Below are positions 34,992 through 45,768 of a DNA stretch of 64,000 nucleotides, in pieces. The number at the start of each line of letters is the position of its first letter. The first letter of the stretch is position 1. The DNA comes from Enhydrobacter sp. (lineage in GTDB: Bacteria > Pseudomonadota > Alphaproteobacteria > Reyranellales > Reyranellaceae). Location: the NCBI GenBank assembly GCA_025808875.1, contig CP075528.1, positions 806,001 through 870,000 of the forward strand, given 5' to 3'. A program made the position numbers and the translations under genes. The notes beneath the pieces were generated by a model. It had not been told where the DNA came from. It searched no databases and saw only the letters and a list, made by a program, of their open reading frames with translations.

Positions 34992-35867
34992 ATGGACAGA
35001 TTCGGCGGAAAGGCGGCGATCGTCACCGGCGGGGCGAGCGGCATGGGCCGTGCCACGGTGATGAGGTTCCTGGCCGAAGGCGCGCGCGTGATGGTCGCCG
35101 ATCTCAACGACGCGAACGGCGCCGAGACGGTGGCCGTCGCCAGGGCGCAGGGCCATGGCGAGCGCGTCGCCTTCATGCGCTGCGACGTGGCGAAGGAGGG
35201 CGACGTCGCGGCGATCGTGGCGGAAACGGTCAGGCGCTTCGGCCGGCTCGACGTGGCGTATCTCAACGCCGGCGTTGGCGGCGCCTTCGGGCCGATCGCC
35301 GAGACCGGCGTCGAGGATTGGGACTACACCTTCGCCGTGCTGGTGCGCTCGGTGTTCCTCGGCATGAAGCACGCGTCCATTGCCATGAAGAAGTCGAAGG
35401 CCGGCGGCGTGATCCTGGTCACCGCCTCGATCGCCGGCATGGTGGGAGGCGGCGGCAGCCACGCCTATTCGGCGGCCAAGGCCGCCGTCATCAGCCTGAT
35501 CGAGAACGTGGCGGCCGAGCTCGGCCCGCACCGCATCCGCGTGGTCGGCATCGCGCCCGGCGTGATCTCGACGCCGCTCGTCCATCGCGGCCGGCCCGAG
35601 CGCTTCGAGGCGCAGTTCCGACGCCAGCCGTGGCCCGACCGCGGCGAGCCCGAGGCGATTGCCGACGTGGCGGCTTTCCTGGCGTCGGACGACGCGCGCT
35701 TCATCACCGGCGAGACGGTGAAGGTCGACGGCGGCCTGCTCGCCCAGGGCGTGGCGCTGTGGGGTACCGGCGGCGACAATCCCTTCCTCAAGACCGCCGG
35801 CGTCAATCGCGGCACGACCGGCGAGGCCATGGTCGTTCGCCATCTCGAACCGAAGGACAGCAAATGA
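34992..35867 (+). CDS. Short-chain dehydrogenase/reductase
   Basis: The 291-residue SDR has the TGGASGMG cofactor motif at 12-19, the Asp at the end of strand 2 (MVADLND, favouring NAD), NAG at LNAGVGG, catalytic Ser in VTASIAG and Tyr/Lys in YSAAK. It is longer than the usual 250 because of a C-terminal tail (WGTGGDNPFLKTAG...). GGAGGG lies upstream of the ATG at 34992. The stop overlaps the next start as ATGA, coupling it to the PLP-enzyme gene. It is divergent from the LLM monooxygenase. The substrate is unknown. Confidence 0.9.
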   Translation: MDRFGGKAAIVTGGASGMGRATVMRFLAEGARVMVADLNDANGAETVAVARAQGHGERVAFMRCDVAKEGDVAAIVAETVRRFGRLDVAYLNAGVGGAFGPIAETGVEDWDYTFAVLVRSVFLGMKHASIAMKKSKAGGVILVTASIAGMVGGGGSHAYSAAKAAVISLIENVAAELGPHRIRVVGIAPGVISTPLVHRGRPERFEAQFRRQPWPDRGEPEAIADVAAFLASDDARFITGETVKVDGGLLAQGVALWGTGGDNPFLKTAGVNRGTTGEAMVVRHLEPKDSK

Positions 35868-37006
35868 GCGACGCTTCGCTCCACCGTCATCTCATCGGCC
35901 AGCAGGGCTCGCGCCGCTCGCTGAACACGCCGGCCCTGGTACTCGACCTCGACATGCTCGACCGCAACATCGCCGAGATGGCGGCGTTCGCGACGGCGCA
36001 CGGCGTCAAGCTCCGGCCGCATTCCAAGACGCACAAGTCGGCCGACATCGCGCGCCGCCAGATCGAGGCCGGCGCGCTCGGCGTGTGCTGCGCCAAGCTC
36101 GGCGAGGCCGAGGCGCTGGGCGAGGCGGGCATCGAGAGCCTGCACATCACCTCGCCCGTGGTGACGCCGCAGGCGATCGAGCGGTTGATCGCGCTGAACG
36201 GCAAGGTGAAGGACCTGATGGTCGTGGTCGACCACCCGGCGAACGCCGAGGCGCTGGCCGCCGCGGCGGCGAAGGCGGGCAAGCTGCTGACCGTCATCGT
36301 CGACATCGACCCCGGCATGCATCGCACCGGCGTGGCGACGCCCAAGGGCGTGGTCGAGCTGGTGAAGAAGGTCGTCGGCCTGAAGTCGCTGACCTACGCC
36401 GGCGCGCAGTTCTATTGCGGCCGCCACCAGCACATCGTCGACTTCGCCGATCGCCAGGCACAGATCGAGGAGCGCACGGAGTATCTCAAGGGCATTTTGA
36501 CCAAACTGGAGGCGGCGGGGTTGAAGCCCGGTATCGTCACCGGTTCGGGCACCGGGACGCACTTCATCGACGCCAAGCTCGGCGTGTTCACCGAGCTGCA
36601 GGTCGGTTCCTACGTCTTCATGGATCACGACTACGCCGTCTGCGACCTGCGCGGGCTCGGCCGGCCGACCTTCGAGCAGGCGCTGCAGATCGACGCGCGC
36701 GTGGTCAGCGCCAACACGCCGGGCATGGTGACGGTCGATGCCGGGCTGAAGGCGATGGCGACCGAGAAGGGACCGCCGATGATCCTGAAGGGAGCTGTCG
36801 AGGGATCGACCACGCGCTTCATGGGCGACGAGCACCTGGCGGTGATCGCGCCGCAAGGCAAGGCCGCGCCGGCGCTCGGCGAGCAGGTAATCCTGGTGCC
36901 GCCGCACTGCGACCCGACGGTCAACCTCTACGACGATTATTACGTGGTGAAGGGCGACACCCTGGTCGAGATCTGGCCCGTTACGGCCCGCGGGCGCTCG
37001 CGCTGA
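35864..37006 (+). CDS. D-threonine aldolase-type PLP enzyme (DSD1 family)
   Basis: The 380-residue alanine-racemase-fold enzyme carries the PLP lysine in RPHSKTHKS (probably Lys55) and the metal site of this family near the C-terminus (VPPHCDPTVNLYDDYYVV). Related enzymes cleave D-threonine or other D-3-hydroxy amino acids, or dehydrate D-3-hydroxyaspartate. It overlaps the SDR gene by 4 bp and is followed after 7 bp by the SbtA-like transporter; with the SDR it could oxidise or interconvert the products of a 3-hydroxy amino acid. Confidence 0.88.
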   Translation: MSDASLHRHLIGQQGSRRSLNTPALVLDLDMLDRNIAEMAAFATAHGVKLRPHSKTHKSADIARRQIEAGALGVCCAKLGEAEALGEAGIESLHITSPVVTPQAIERLIALNGKVKDLMVVVDHPANAEALAAAAAKAGKLLTVIVDIDPGMHRTGVATPKGVVELVKKVVGLKSLTYAGAQFYCGRHQHIVDFADRQAQIEERTEYLKGILTKLEAAGLKPGIVTGSGTGTHFIDAKLGVFTELQVGSYVFMDHDYAVCDLRGLGRPTFEQALQIDARVVSANTPGMVTVDAGLKAMATEKGPPMILKGAVEGSTTRFMGDEHLAVIAPQGKAAPALGEQVILVPPHCDPTVNLYDDYYVVKGDTLVEIWPVTARGRSR

Positions 37007-37013
37007 CCCCCGC

Positions 37014-37997
37014 ATGGTGGAGATCCTGTCGCTGGCAGGCGCCAACCTGCTGTCGCCCATGGTGCTCTGCTTCGTGCTGGGTGCCGTCGCGGCGGCAATC
37101 CGTTCCGACCTCGAGATCCCCGAAGCGATCGCCAAGGGCCTCGCGATCTACCTCATGTTGGCGATCGGCATGAAGGGCGGGCTGGCGCTCGCCAAATCCG
37201 GCGCCGACAATGTCCTCGCGGCGTTTATGGCGGCGCTTGCGCTGTCCTTCTCCCTGCCGCTGCTGGCCTACGGGGCCTTGCGCGCCCTGCGAGCCGTGGG
37301 ACCCGTCGATGCGGCGGCTGTCGCCGCACACTACGGCTCGGTGAGCGTCGTGACCTTCGTCACGGCCGTGGAGTTCATCGGCGCGCGTGGCGCCGCCTAT
37401 GACGGCGTGCTGGTGGCCATGCTGGCCGCCATGGAAACGCCCGCCATTGTTACCGGCCTGCTGCTCGCCCGACGGGCCATCGGCGCGACGATGCCGCAGG
37501 TGCCGGTGCGTCGCGCCAAGCTGCTGCGCGAAGTGCTGGTCAACGGCAGCATCGTCGTGCTGGTCGGGGGCTTCGTCATCGGCTGGGCTGCCGGACCAGT
37601 CGGCATGAAGAAGGTCGAGCCGTTCGTGGTCGACATCTTCAACGGCATGCTGTGCCTGTTCCTGCTCGACATGGGGCTGGTCGCCGTGCGCCAGCTGCGT
37701 TCGGCGCGTGAGCTGTCACCGCGGCTGATCGCATTTGCGCTGACCCTGCCGCTGGCGAATGGCGCGATCGGCGTCGCCGCGGCGCAACTCCTGGGGTTCG
37801 GCGTCGGCAGCACCACGCTTTTGGCCACGCTCTGTGCCTCGGCCTCCTACATCGCCGTGCCTGCGGCCATGCGGCTTGCCCTGCCACAGGCTCGGCCGGC
37901 AATCTACGTCACGCTATCACTCGGCGTGACCTTCCCCTTCAACATCGCGGTTGGCATTCCGCTCTACTTCGCGGTCGCCGAACGCCTGGCGAGGTGA
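37014..37997 (+). CDS. SbtA-family sodium-dependent bicarbonate transporter-like protein
   Basis: The 327-residue membrane protein has about ten helices in two inverted halves. Family marks are AIGMKGGLALAKS in the first half and HYGSVSVVTFVTAVEF in the second, matching DUF897/SbtA. In cyanobacteria SbtA imports HCO3- with Na+; in heterotrophs the substrate is often unproven and may be another small carboxylate. The P-II-like gene that follows 3 bp later is the usual partner, SbtB. It sits in one run with an SDR and a D-threonine aldolase-like gene. Confidence 0.88.
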   Translation: MVEILSLAGANLLSPMVLCFVLGAVAAAIRSDLEIPEAIAKGLAIYLMLAIGMKGGLALAKSGADNVLAAFMAALALSFSLPLLAYGALRALRAVGPVDAAAVAAHYGSVSVVTFVTAVEFIGARGAAYDGVLVAMLAAMETPAIVTGLLLARRAIGATMPQVPVRRAKLLREVLVNGSIVVLVGGFVIGWAAGPVGMKKVEPFVVDIFNGMLCLFLLDMGLVAVRQLRSARELSPRLIAFALTLPLANGAIGVAAAQLLGFGVGSTTLLATLCASASYIAVPAAMRLALPQARPAIYVTLSLGVTFPFNIAVGIPLYFAVAERLAR

Positions 37998-38000
37998 GTC

Positions 38001-38309
38001 GTGGACGTCCATCGTCGCAAGAAGATCGAGATCGTGGTCGAAAGCGGCATGTTGGCCGAGGTGGTCGACTGGCTCGTCGGGCACGGTGTGCGGGGTTACA
38101 CCACCATCCCCAAGGTCTCGGGCTTCGGTCGGCAGGGCCGGCGAGCCACTGACGAGCCGAGCGGCGTATTCGAGAACACCCTGGTCATCGCCATCGCTCC
38201 CGAGCCTGTGGCCCGGCAGATCCTGGCTGAGAGCGTGGAGCGGCTGCGCGACTACGCAGCCATCGTCTACCTGAGCGACGTCGAAGTGGCGCGGCCCGAT
38301 CACTTCTGA
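38001..38309 (+). CDS. SbtB-like P-II-family regulator of the transporter
   Basis: The 102-residue protein has the P-II ferredoxin-like fold: KIEIVVESGMLAEVVDWLVGHGVRGYTTIPKVSGFG in the first half, T-loop region GRQGRRATDEPSG, then VIAIAPEPVARQILAESVERLRDYAAIVYLSDVEV. It lacks the Tyr of canonical GlnB. The GTG at 38001 follows GAGGTGAG, which overlaps the transporter stop. SbtB proteins bind the transporter and adenyl nucleotides and close it; the adjacency supports that role here. Confidence 0.85.
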   Translation: MDVHRRKKIEIVVESGMLAEVVDWLVGHGVRGYTTIPKVSGFGRQGRRATDEPSGVFENTLVIAIAPEPVARQILAESVERLRDYAAIVYLSDVEVARPDHF

Positions 38310-38316
38310 GCGGCAT

Positions 38317-39486
38317 TCAGCGCACGAGCAGGCCTCCATCCCAACGGCGGGCCAGAACGATCAGCGCCGCCATGCCGACAGCGGCCACGGCCGTCATACC
38401 AAGGAAGGCGAGCTGGCCGTACTGCGCGTAGAGGAGCCCCGCGAACTGATAGACCACGGCCTGCGTCGCGCCGGTGCCGAGCGCGTAGTAGAGACTCTGG
38501 CCCAGCGCGATGCCATGCGCCGGCACGGCTCGCTGCAGGAACGCCATGGCGCCGAGATGGGTTGCGGCGAAGGTGCAGGAATGGAGCGCCTGCAGGAAGA
38601 CCAGCGCCACCAGATCGGTGGTGAAGGCCATGCCCGTCCAGCGCACCATGGCGCCGCCGAGGCCGAGCGCGATCAGGCCGCTCGGCCCGAGGTGCTTGAG
38701 CAGCCAGCCGCCGAACAGCATCAGCACAATCTCGATGGCGACGCTCTCCGCCCACAGCAGGCTGATCGTCACGTCGTCGATGCCGGCGCCGCGCCAGGTC
38801 AGCGTGCCGAAGCTGTAGAGCACCGCGTGGCTCGCGCTGCAGCAGCCCGTGGCGAGCAGGAACAGCGGAAAGGGCGAGCGCAGGAGCTTGCCGACGCGCA
38901 GGCTCGAGTGCCGTTCGCCGTCCGTCGTGGCCGTTGCGGCGGCACCGTGCGGCAGCAGCAGCGCGAGCGGCGCCAGCAGCACTATGCCCGCCAGTCCGAC
39001 ATACATCACCCAGGGCGGCCCGTAGCGGTCGACCGCCACGCCGCAGGCCACGGTGCCCAGGATGAAGGCGACCGAGCTCCACAGCCGGATGCGTGCATAG
39101 TCGAAGCCGTGTCGCTTCGTCTCCGTCACCAGTACGCCGTCGTAGAGCGGCATCGGCGGCGACCAGACGAAGCCCCAGATCATGGTGACGACGAAGATTG
39201 CGAGGAAGCCATAGGAGAACTCGTAGGCGCCCATCAGCACGACCGCGCCGGCGGCGATCGCCGGCAGCACGGCGCGCGGTCCGCCGAAGCGATGTGCGAT
39301 CCAGCCGATCGACAGGGTCGCCACGATCGACACCAGCTGGCGCGACATGAAGAGTGTGCCGATCTCGGCGTCGCTGACGCCGCGGTCGCGCAGCCACACC
39401 GGCCAGTAGCTCATGAAGGCGCCGGCCGCGAAGAAGTAGGCCGCGCCGTAGCCGGCCAGCCGGAGCGCGGTCAGGAAGCGCGGCAT
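38317..39486 (-). CDS. MFS transporter, HcaT-like
   Basis: The 389-residue transporter has twelve predicted helices and resembles the 3-phenylpropionate permease group (PPP/MFS_1_like): the start YGAAYFFAAGAFMSYWPVWLRDRGVSDAEIG, then YDYARIRLWSSVAFILG-type loop (here FDYARIRLWSSVAFILG) are hallmarks of HcaT. It lies 1 bp downstream of a CoA transferase gene, so import of an aromatic acid followed by CoA transfer is a reasonable inference. Its end is 7 bp from the convergent sbtB-like gene. Confidence 0.85.
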   Translation of the reverse strand: MPRFLTALRLAGYGAAYFFAAGAFMSYWPVWLRDRGVSDAEIGTLFMSRQLVSIVATLSIGWIAHRFGGPRAVLPAIAAGAVVLMGAYEFSYGFLAIFVVTMIWGFVWSPPMPLYDGVLVTETKRHGFDYARIRLWSSVAFILGTVACGVAVDRYGPPWVMYVGLAGIVLLAPLALLLPHGAAATATTDGERHSSLRVGKLLRSPFPLFLLATGCCSASHAVLYSFGTLTWRGAGIDDVTISLLWAESVAIEIVLMLFGGWLLKHLGPSGLIALGLGGAMVRWTGMAFTTDLVALVFLQALHSCTFAATHLGAMAFLQRAVPAHGIALGQSLYYALGTGATQAVVYQFAGLLYAQYGQLAFLGMTAVAAVGMAALIVLARRWDGGLLVR

Positions 39487-39487
39487 G

Positions 39488-40615
39488 TCAGGCGGCGGCG
39501 AATTCGCGCCGCACCGCGTCGGTGTGCTGGCCGAGCGTCGGCACGTCGCCCAGGCGCTCGGGTTCGCCGCCGTAGGACGCGGCGAGCGCGGGAATCTCGA
39601 CCTCGCCCTTGTCGGTCGCGAACACGGTACGGCGAAGCTGCGGATGCCTCGACAGGTCGCCGATGCCGCTCACCCGCGCCCAGGCGATCTGTGCGGCGTC
39701 GAGCCGGCTCGCGAGCGTGGCGAAGTCCTGGCGCGCGAAGCTCTCGGCGACCAGGGCATTGGTGCGATCGCGACGCTCGTTGCGGGCGATCCCGGTGGCA
39801 TAGTCGGGATCCTTTTCCAGCCCCGGCCGGTCGAGCACGCCATGGCACAGCCGCTCGAACTCCCGATCGTTCTGGATCGAGATCAGCACCGGCACGTTGT
39901 CGGCCGAGGGATAGACGCCATAGGGCGCGATGAAGGGATGCGTGAGCCCAAGCCGCGGCCATTCGTAGGCCGAGTAGTCCATGGCGAGAAGCGGCACGGT
40001 CATCCACTCGGCCATCGACGAGAAGAGGGAGACCGAGATGGCGCGGCCCTCAGCGGTCTTCTGGCGCGACAGCAGCGCCTCGAGCACGGCGGCGTGCGCA
40101 TACATGCCGGTGCCGATGTCGGTGGCCGAGATGCCGACGCGGCCGGGCGCGTGCTCGGTGCCGGTGATCGAGGCGAGGCCGCTCTCGGCCTGCACCAGCA
40201 GGTCGTAGGCGCGCCTGTTGCGGTAGGGGCCGTGATCGCCGTAGCCCGAGACGTCGACCGTGATCAGCGCCTTGTGCCTCGCTCGCATGGCGGCGGAGCC
40301 GAAGCCGGCGCGTTCGGCGGCGCCGGGGGCGAGATTCTGGATCAGCACGTCGGCCCTGCCGATCAGGCGGTGCAGCAGGGCGAGATCGGCCTTGTCCTTG
40401 AAGTCGAGCGTCACGGACTGCTTGCCGCGATTGAGCCAGACGAAATAGCTCGACAGGCCATGCACGTACTTGTCGTAGCCGCGGGCGAAATCGCCCTCGG
40501 GCCGCTCGATCTTGATGACGCGCGCACCGGCGTCCGCCAGGCGGGCCGAGCAATAGGGGGCGGCCACTGCCTGCTCGACGCTCACCACCAGCAGGCCGTC
40601 CAGTGCACCGGGCAT
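39488..40615 (-). CDS. CaiB/BaiF family III CoA transferase (copy A)
   Basis: The 375-residue enzyme moves CoA between an acyl donor and a carboxylate. Family pattern: LLVVSVEQAVAAPYCSARLADAGARVIKIERPEGDFAR, FVWLNRGKQSVTLDFK and the catalytic Asp in ISATDIGTGMYAH. AAGGAG lies upstream of the ATG at 40615. It heads an operon with the HcaT-like transporter, divergent from a second CoA transferase across a 75-bp shared promoter. The substrate is unknown, presumably the imported acid. Confidence 0.9.
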   Translation of the reverse strand: MPGALDGLLVVSVEQAVAAPYCSARLADAGARVIKIERPEGDFARGYDKYVHGLSSYFVWLNRGKQSVTLDFKDKADLALLHRLIGRADVLIQNLAPGAAERAGFGSAAMRARHKALITVDVSGYGDHGPYRNRRAYDLLVQAESGLASITGTEHAPGRVGISATDIGTGMYAHAAVLEALLSRQKTAEGRAISVSLFSSMAEWMTVPLLAMDYSAYEWPRLGLTHPFIAPYGVYPSADNVPVLISIQNDREFERLCHGVLDRPGLEKDPDYATGIARNERRDRTNALVAESFARQDFATLASRLDAAQIAWARVSGIGDLSRHPQLRRTVFATDKGEVEIPALAASYGGEPERLGDVPTLGQHTDAVRREFAAA

Positions 40616-40690
40616 ATGCGCGCAAATCTCCTTCGAGGCGCGCAACATATGCCATAGTGCGCGAAGAACAAGGTAGCGTGAGGAGAGGAA

Positions 40691-41896
40691 ATGCCGGGAC
40701 CGCTTGCGGGCGTGCGTGTGATCGACCTGACGGCCGTGCTTCTGGGGCCGTTCGCCACGCAGCATCTCGCCGACATGGGTGCCGACGTCATCAAGGTCGA
40801 GCCGCCGGAGGGCGACCTGCTGCGTGCATCGGGCGGCTCGATGGGTCGCGACAAGACGATGGGCCCGATCTACATGGCGGCGAATCGCAACAAGCGCTCG
40901 ATCTGCCTGGATCTGAAGAAGCCGGCGGCCGTCGCCGTGCTGAAGGACCTGATCCCCACCGCCGACCTCTTCATCCACAACAGCCGGCCCCAGGCGATCG
41001 AGCGGCTGGGGCTGGGCTACGACGACCTGAAGAAGATCAATCCCTCGATCATCTATGCGTACTCGCTGGGCTACGGCCGCAAGGGTCCGTACGGCCACAA
41101 GCCGGCGTTCGACGATCTGGTGCAGGGCGTATCGGGCGCCGCCTCGCTGCAGAGCCGCGTCGACGGCCTGCCGCCGCGCTTCATGCCGAGCCTGATCGCC
41201 GACAAGACGACTGGCCTGCATCTCTGCATCGCCGTCCTGGGGGCGCTCTACCACCGCAAGAGCACCGGCGAGGGCCAGATGATCGAGGTACCGATGCTCG
41301 AGACGCTCGCGTCGTTCTGGCTCACCGAGCACCTGTTCGGCGCCACCTGGAAGCCCGCGCGCGGCACGATGGGCTACGACCGCATCATCAACAAGTTCCG
41401 CCATCCGTTTCCGACCAAGGACGGCTACATCTGCGCGCTGCCCTACACGGACCAGCACTGGATCACCTTCTTCGAGCTCGCCGGGCGCCCCGACCTCTGC
41501 AAGGAGAAGAGGTTCGTCGACCGCAACGAGCGCGCCAGGCATTTCAGCGAACTCTACCAGGTGCTCGCCGGCCTGCTGAAGCACCGCACCACCGACGAGT
41601 GGCTCGAGATGTTCGACAAGGCCGACATTCCGGCCATGCCGGTGCGAACGATGGAGGACCTGCTGGAGGATCCGCACCTAGAGGCGGTCGGCTTCTTCAC
41701 CGAGCGCGAGCATCCGACGGAGGGTCCGATCACGACCTTCGCCAGCCCGCTCGACTTCGAGAAGACCAAGGTCGAGTTCCGACGCCACGCGCCGCGCATC
41801 GGCGGCGACGGTGTCGAGGTGCTGCGCGAGGCGGGGCTGAGCGACGAGGCGATCGAGAAACTCAAGGCCGACAGGGCGTTGATCGTGCCGGCCTGA
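40691..41896 (+). CDS. CaiB/BaiF family III CoA transferase (copy B)
   Basis: The 401-residue CoA transferase starts MPGPLAGVRVIDLTAVLLGPFATQHLADMGADVIKVEPPEGD. The catalytic Asp is in MPSLIADKTTGLH. It is only distantly similar to copy A and belongs to another branch with a full-length second lobe (RHPFPTKDGYICALPYTDQHW). GAGGAG precedes the ATG. The phospholipase D-type gene starts at the base after its stop, so the two are co-transcribed although functionally unlike. Confidence 0.92.
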   Translation: MPGPLAGVRVIDLTAVLLGPFATQHLADMGADVIKVEPPEGDLLRASGGSMGRDKTMGPIYMAANRNKRSICLDLKKPAAVAVLKDLIPTADLFIHNSRPQAIERLGLGYDDLKKINPSIIYAYSLGYGRKGPYGHKPAFDDLVQGVSGAASLQSRVDGLPPRFMPSLIADKTTGLHLCIAVLGALYHRKSTGEGQMIEVPMLETLASFWLTEHLFGATWKPARGTMGYDRIINKFRHPFPTKDGYICALPYTDQHWITFFELAGRPDLCKEKRFVDRNERARHFSELYQVLAGLLKHRTTDEWLEMFDKADIPAMPVRTMEDLLEDPHLEAVGFFTEREHPTEGPITTFASPLDFEKTKVEFRRHAPRIGGDGVEVLREAGLSDEAIEKLKADRALIVPA

Positions 41897-43243
41897 ATGC
41901 ACGCGGCCGATCCGTACTACATCCCGTTCGCACGCGGCAGCTATCCGGTGCGGCCGGGCAACCGCCTGCATCTGCTGCTCGACGGCGCGCCGATCTTCCG
42001 TCGCATCGGCGAGGCGGTGGAGCGGGCTCGGCACAGCGTCTGGATGACGGTGGCCTTCTACACGCACGCCTTTCAGTTCCCCGGCGGGCGCGGCGGGTTG
42101 TTCGACGTGCTCGACCGCGCGGTCGATCGCGGCCTCGACGTGCGCCTGCTGCTGTGGCGCCCCAATCCCGAGAGCTATGGCTACGATCGCACGTTTCGCG
42201 GCTCGGCCGACGACTTCGAGTTCCTGCGACGGCGCGGGTCGCGTTGCCGCATCCGCTGGGACCGCGTGCCGGCCGCCTTCTGCCAGCACCAGAAGAACTG
42301 GCTGATCGATGTCGGCCAACCATCGGAGACGGTCTTCGTCGGCGGCGCCAATCTCAGCGCCGAAACCCTGTGGAGGCACGACGCCTATCTCGAGATTGCG
42401 GGGCCGGCTGCGACCGACGTGCGGCACAATTTCGTGCAGCGCTGGAACGAGGCGAGCGAGCGCGCCGAGCCCGACGGCAGCTGGGCGTGCGATCCGTCCG
42501 ATTCGCTGCCGTTCCCGACGGCTTTGTCGCAGTCGACCGGAACGAGCACGATTCAGATCCAGCGCATGCTGCATCCCCGCCGCTACACGAACGGGCAGGC
42601 GTCGCCCGGTGCGCCGCCGTTCGACGTGGGCGGTGGCGAGCGTTCGATCCTCGACCAGTATCTCGAGGCGATCGATGCCGCGCGCCGCACCATCTATCTC
42701 GAACATCAGGCCATCCCGATTCCCGAGGTCGCGGCCCGTCTCGGCAAGGCCCTGGAACGCGGCGTGGCGATCGTGCTGCTGGTGCCGGCGGAGGCCGAGG
42801 CGCACGTGCTCGCGGCCCGGCGCGACCCGGCGCAACGCGCACCTTTCGACAGCCTGGCCCGGCTGGGCCAGCATCCGAACTTCCTGCTGGCCGGGCTCGC
42901 CGAGAGGGGCGAGTGGGGGCCACGGCCGAAGTACGTTCACGCCAAGCTGATGACGGTCGACGATTGCTGGGCCACCGTCGGTTCGTGCAACCTTCATTGG
43001 TTCTCGCTGTCGGGGCACAGCGAGCTGAACGCCTCCATCTGGGATGCCGCCGTCGCCCGCGAGATCCGGTGCCGCCTGTTCGACGCACATCTCGGGGTTG
43101 CGACCGCCGCGCTCGATGACGTCACGGCCCTCCGGCTCTACCGGACGGTCGCTCTTGCGAACCGCCGCAGGATGCTGGTGGGCAGCGGCGACTGGGAGGG
43201 AGCGACCTATGCACTGGATACGGCGAACTACGCCGTGACGTAG
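41897..43243 (+). CDS. Phospholipase D-family protein (cardiolipin synthase-like)
   Basis: The 448-residue protein has two HKD motifs: HQKNWLID near residue 131 and HAKLMTVD near residue 347, each followed by the expected GG-N or GS-N stretch (VFVGGANLS; ATVGSCNLH). Without membrane helices it is a soluble PLD rather than a classic Cls. It may hydrolyse or transfer phosphatidyl groups; related proteins also degrade other phosphodiesters. The ATG at 41897 directly abuts the CoA transferase TGA (TGAATG). Confidence 0.88.
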   Translation: MHAADPYYIPFARGSYPVRPGNRLHLLLDGAPIFRRIGEAVERARHSVWMTVAFYTHAFQFPGGRGGLFDVLDRAVDRGLDVRLLLWRPNPESYGYDRTFRGSADDFEFLRRRGSRCRIRWDRVPAAFCQHQKNWLIDVGQPSETVFVGGANLSAETLWRHDAYLEIAGPAATDVRHNFVQRWNEASERAEPDGSWACDPSDSLPFPTALSQSTGTSTIQIQRMLHPRRYTNGQASPGAPPFDVGGGERSILDQYLEAIDAARRTIYLEHQAIPIPEVAARLGKALERGVAIVLLVPAEAEAHVLAARRDPAQRAPFDSLARLGQHPNFLLAGLAERGEWGPRPKYVHAKLMTVDDCWATVGSCNLHWFSLSGHSELNASIWDAAVAREIRCRLFDAHLGVATAALDDVTALRLYRTVALANRRRMLVGSGDWEGATYALDTANYAVT

Positions 43244-43382
43244 CGTGCCAGACGCGTAAAGTCGTTCCGCGTCGCGGCGCGTTCAGCCGCCCTCCGGTAT
43301 GGCCGTGCTTGTCCCGACCGGGCTCGCGGCTAAACTCCGGCCGAATTCCAGGACCAAGTTTGAATATCCTTGGGAGGGATCG

Positions 43383-44578
<1,196 letters not shown>

Positions 44579-44579
<1 letters not shown>

Positions 44580-45742
44580 TGGACCTGTCGCTGAAACCCG
44601 AGCACCAGGCGTTCGCCGACGAGGTGCGCGCCTTCGCCCGCGAGAACCTGTCGCCGGCCACCAGGGCCAAGACCCTGTCGGGCAGGCACTACGACAAGGA
44701 CGACCACGTCGTGTGGCAGAAGGCGCTCGGCCGCAAGGGCTGGCTCGCCTACACTTGGCCGAGGAAGTACGGCGGGCCGGGCTTCGACGTCACGCAGCGC
44801 TTCCTGTTCGAGAACGTTCTGGCCGAGGAGGGTGCACCGCGCATCATTCCGTTTGGCGTCAAGATGGTCGGGCCGGTGATCTACACGTTCGGCAGCGACG
44901 AGCAGAAGGAACGCTTCCTGCCCGGCATCCGCAGCTCCGAGGTCGCCTGGTGCCAGGGCTACTCGGAGCCGGGAGCCGGCTCCGACCTCGCCAACCTGCG
45001 CACCCGGGCCGAACGCGACGGCGACCACTACGTCGTCAACGGCCAGAAGACCTGGACCTCCTACGCCCATTGGGGCGACTGGATCTTCTGCCTGGTGCGC
45101 ACCGATGCCAAGGCCAAGCCGCAGGAGGGTATCTCCTTCCTGCTGATCGACATGAAGACGCCGGGCGTCACGGTGCGGCCGATCCTCATGCTCGACGGCG
45201 CCCATGCCGTGAACGACGTATTCTTCGACAACGTGAAGGTTCCGGTTGCCAACCGCATCGGCAAGGAGAACGAGGGCTGGACCTGCGCTAAGTTCCTGCT
45301 CGCCAACGAGCGGCTGGGCATCGCCGAGGTGCCGGCGTCCAAGCGCGGCGTGCGCTCGCTGTGGGAGCTGAACGACGATCCCGCGCTCAAGGAGAAGATC
45401 GCCGATGTCGACCTGCAGGTGCAGGCGCTCGAGATGAGCGAGCTGCGCGCGCTCTCGACCATGGCGCTGGGCGGGGCGCCCGGCCCCGAGGTCTCGACCC
45501 TCAAGGTGCGCGGCTCGGAGATCCAGCAGCGTATCGCAGAACTGGCCATGGAGGCGGTCGGCGAATACGCCGCGCCGTACCAACCCGATTTGCTGTTCCG
45601 CGAAACCAACGAGACGCCGGTCGGGCCGGACCATGCGCCGCCCGCCGCGCCGCGCTACTTCAACATGCGCAAGACCAGCATCTACGGCGGCAGCACCGAG
45701 ATTCAGAAGAACATCGTGTCCAAGGCCATCCTCGGGCTATAA
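44579..45742 (+). CDS. Acyl-CoA dehydrogenase, PimC-like (tandem copy 2)
   Basis: The 387-residue tandem paralogue of the previous gene shares long identical stretches such as EGISFLLIDMKTPG, FFDNVKVPVAN and GKENEGWTCAKFLLANERLG. Its start overlaps the previous stop by one base. The C-terminus YGGSTEIQKNIVSKAILGL keeps the FAD contacts. Two PimC-type paralogues with one PimD-type partner may give two different heteromers or a hetero-complex with all three. Confidence 0.92.
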
Positions 45743-45768
45743 GACGCACAAGACTGGAGGAAGACGAG

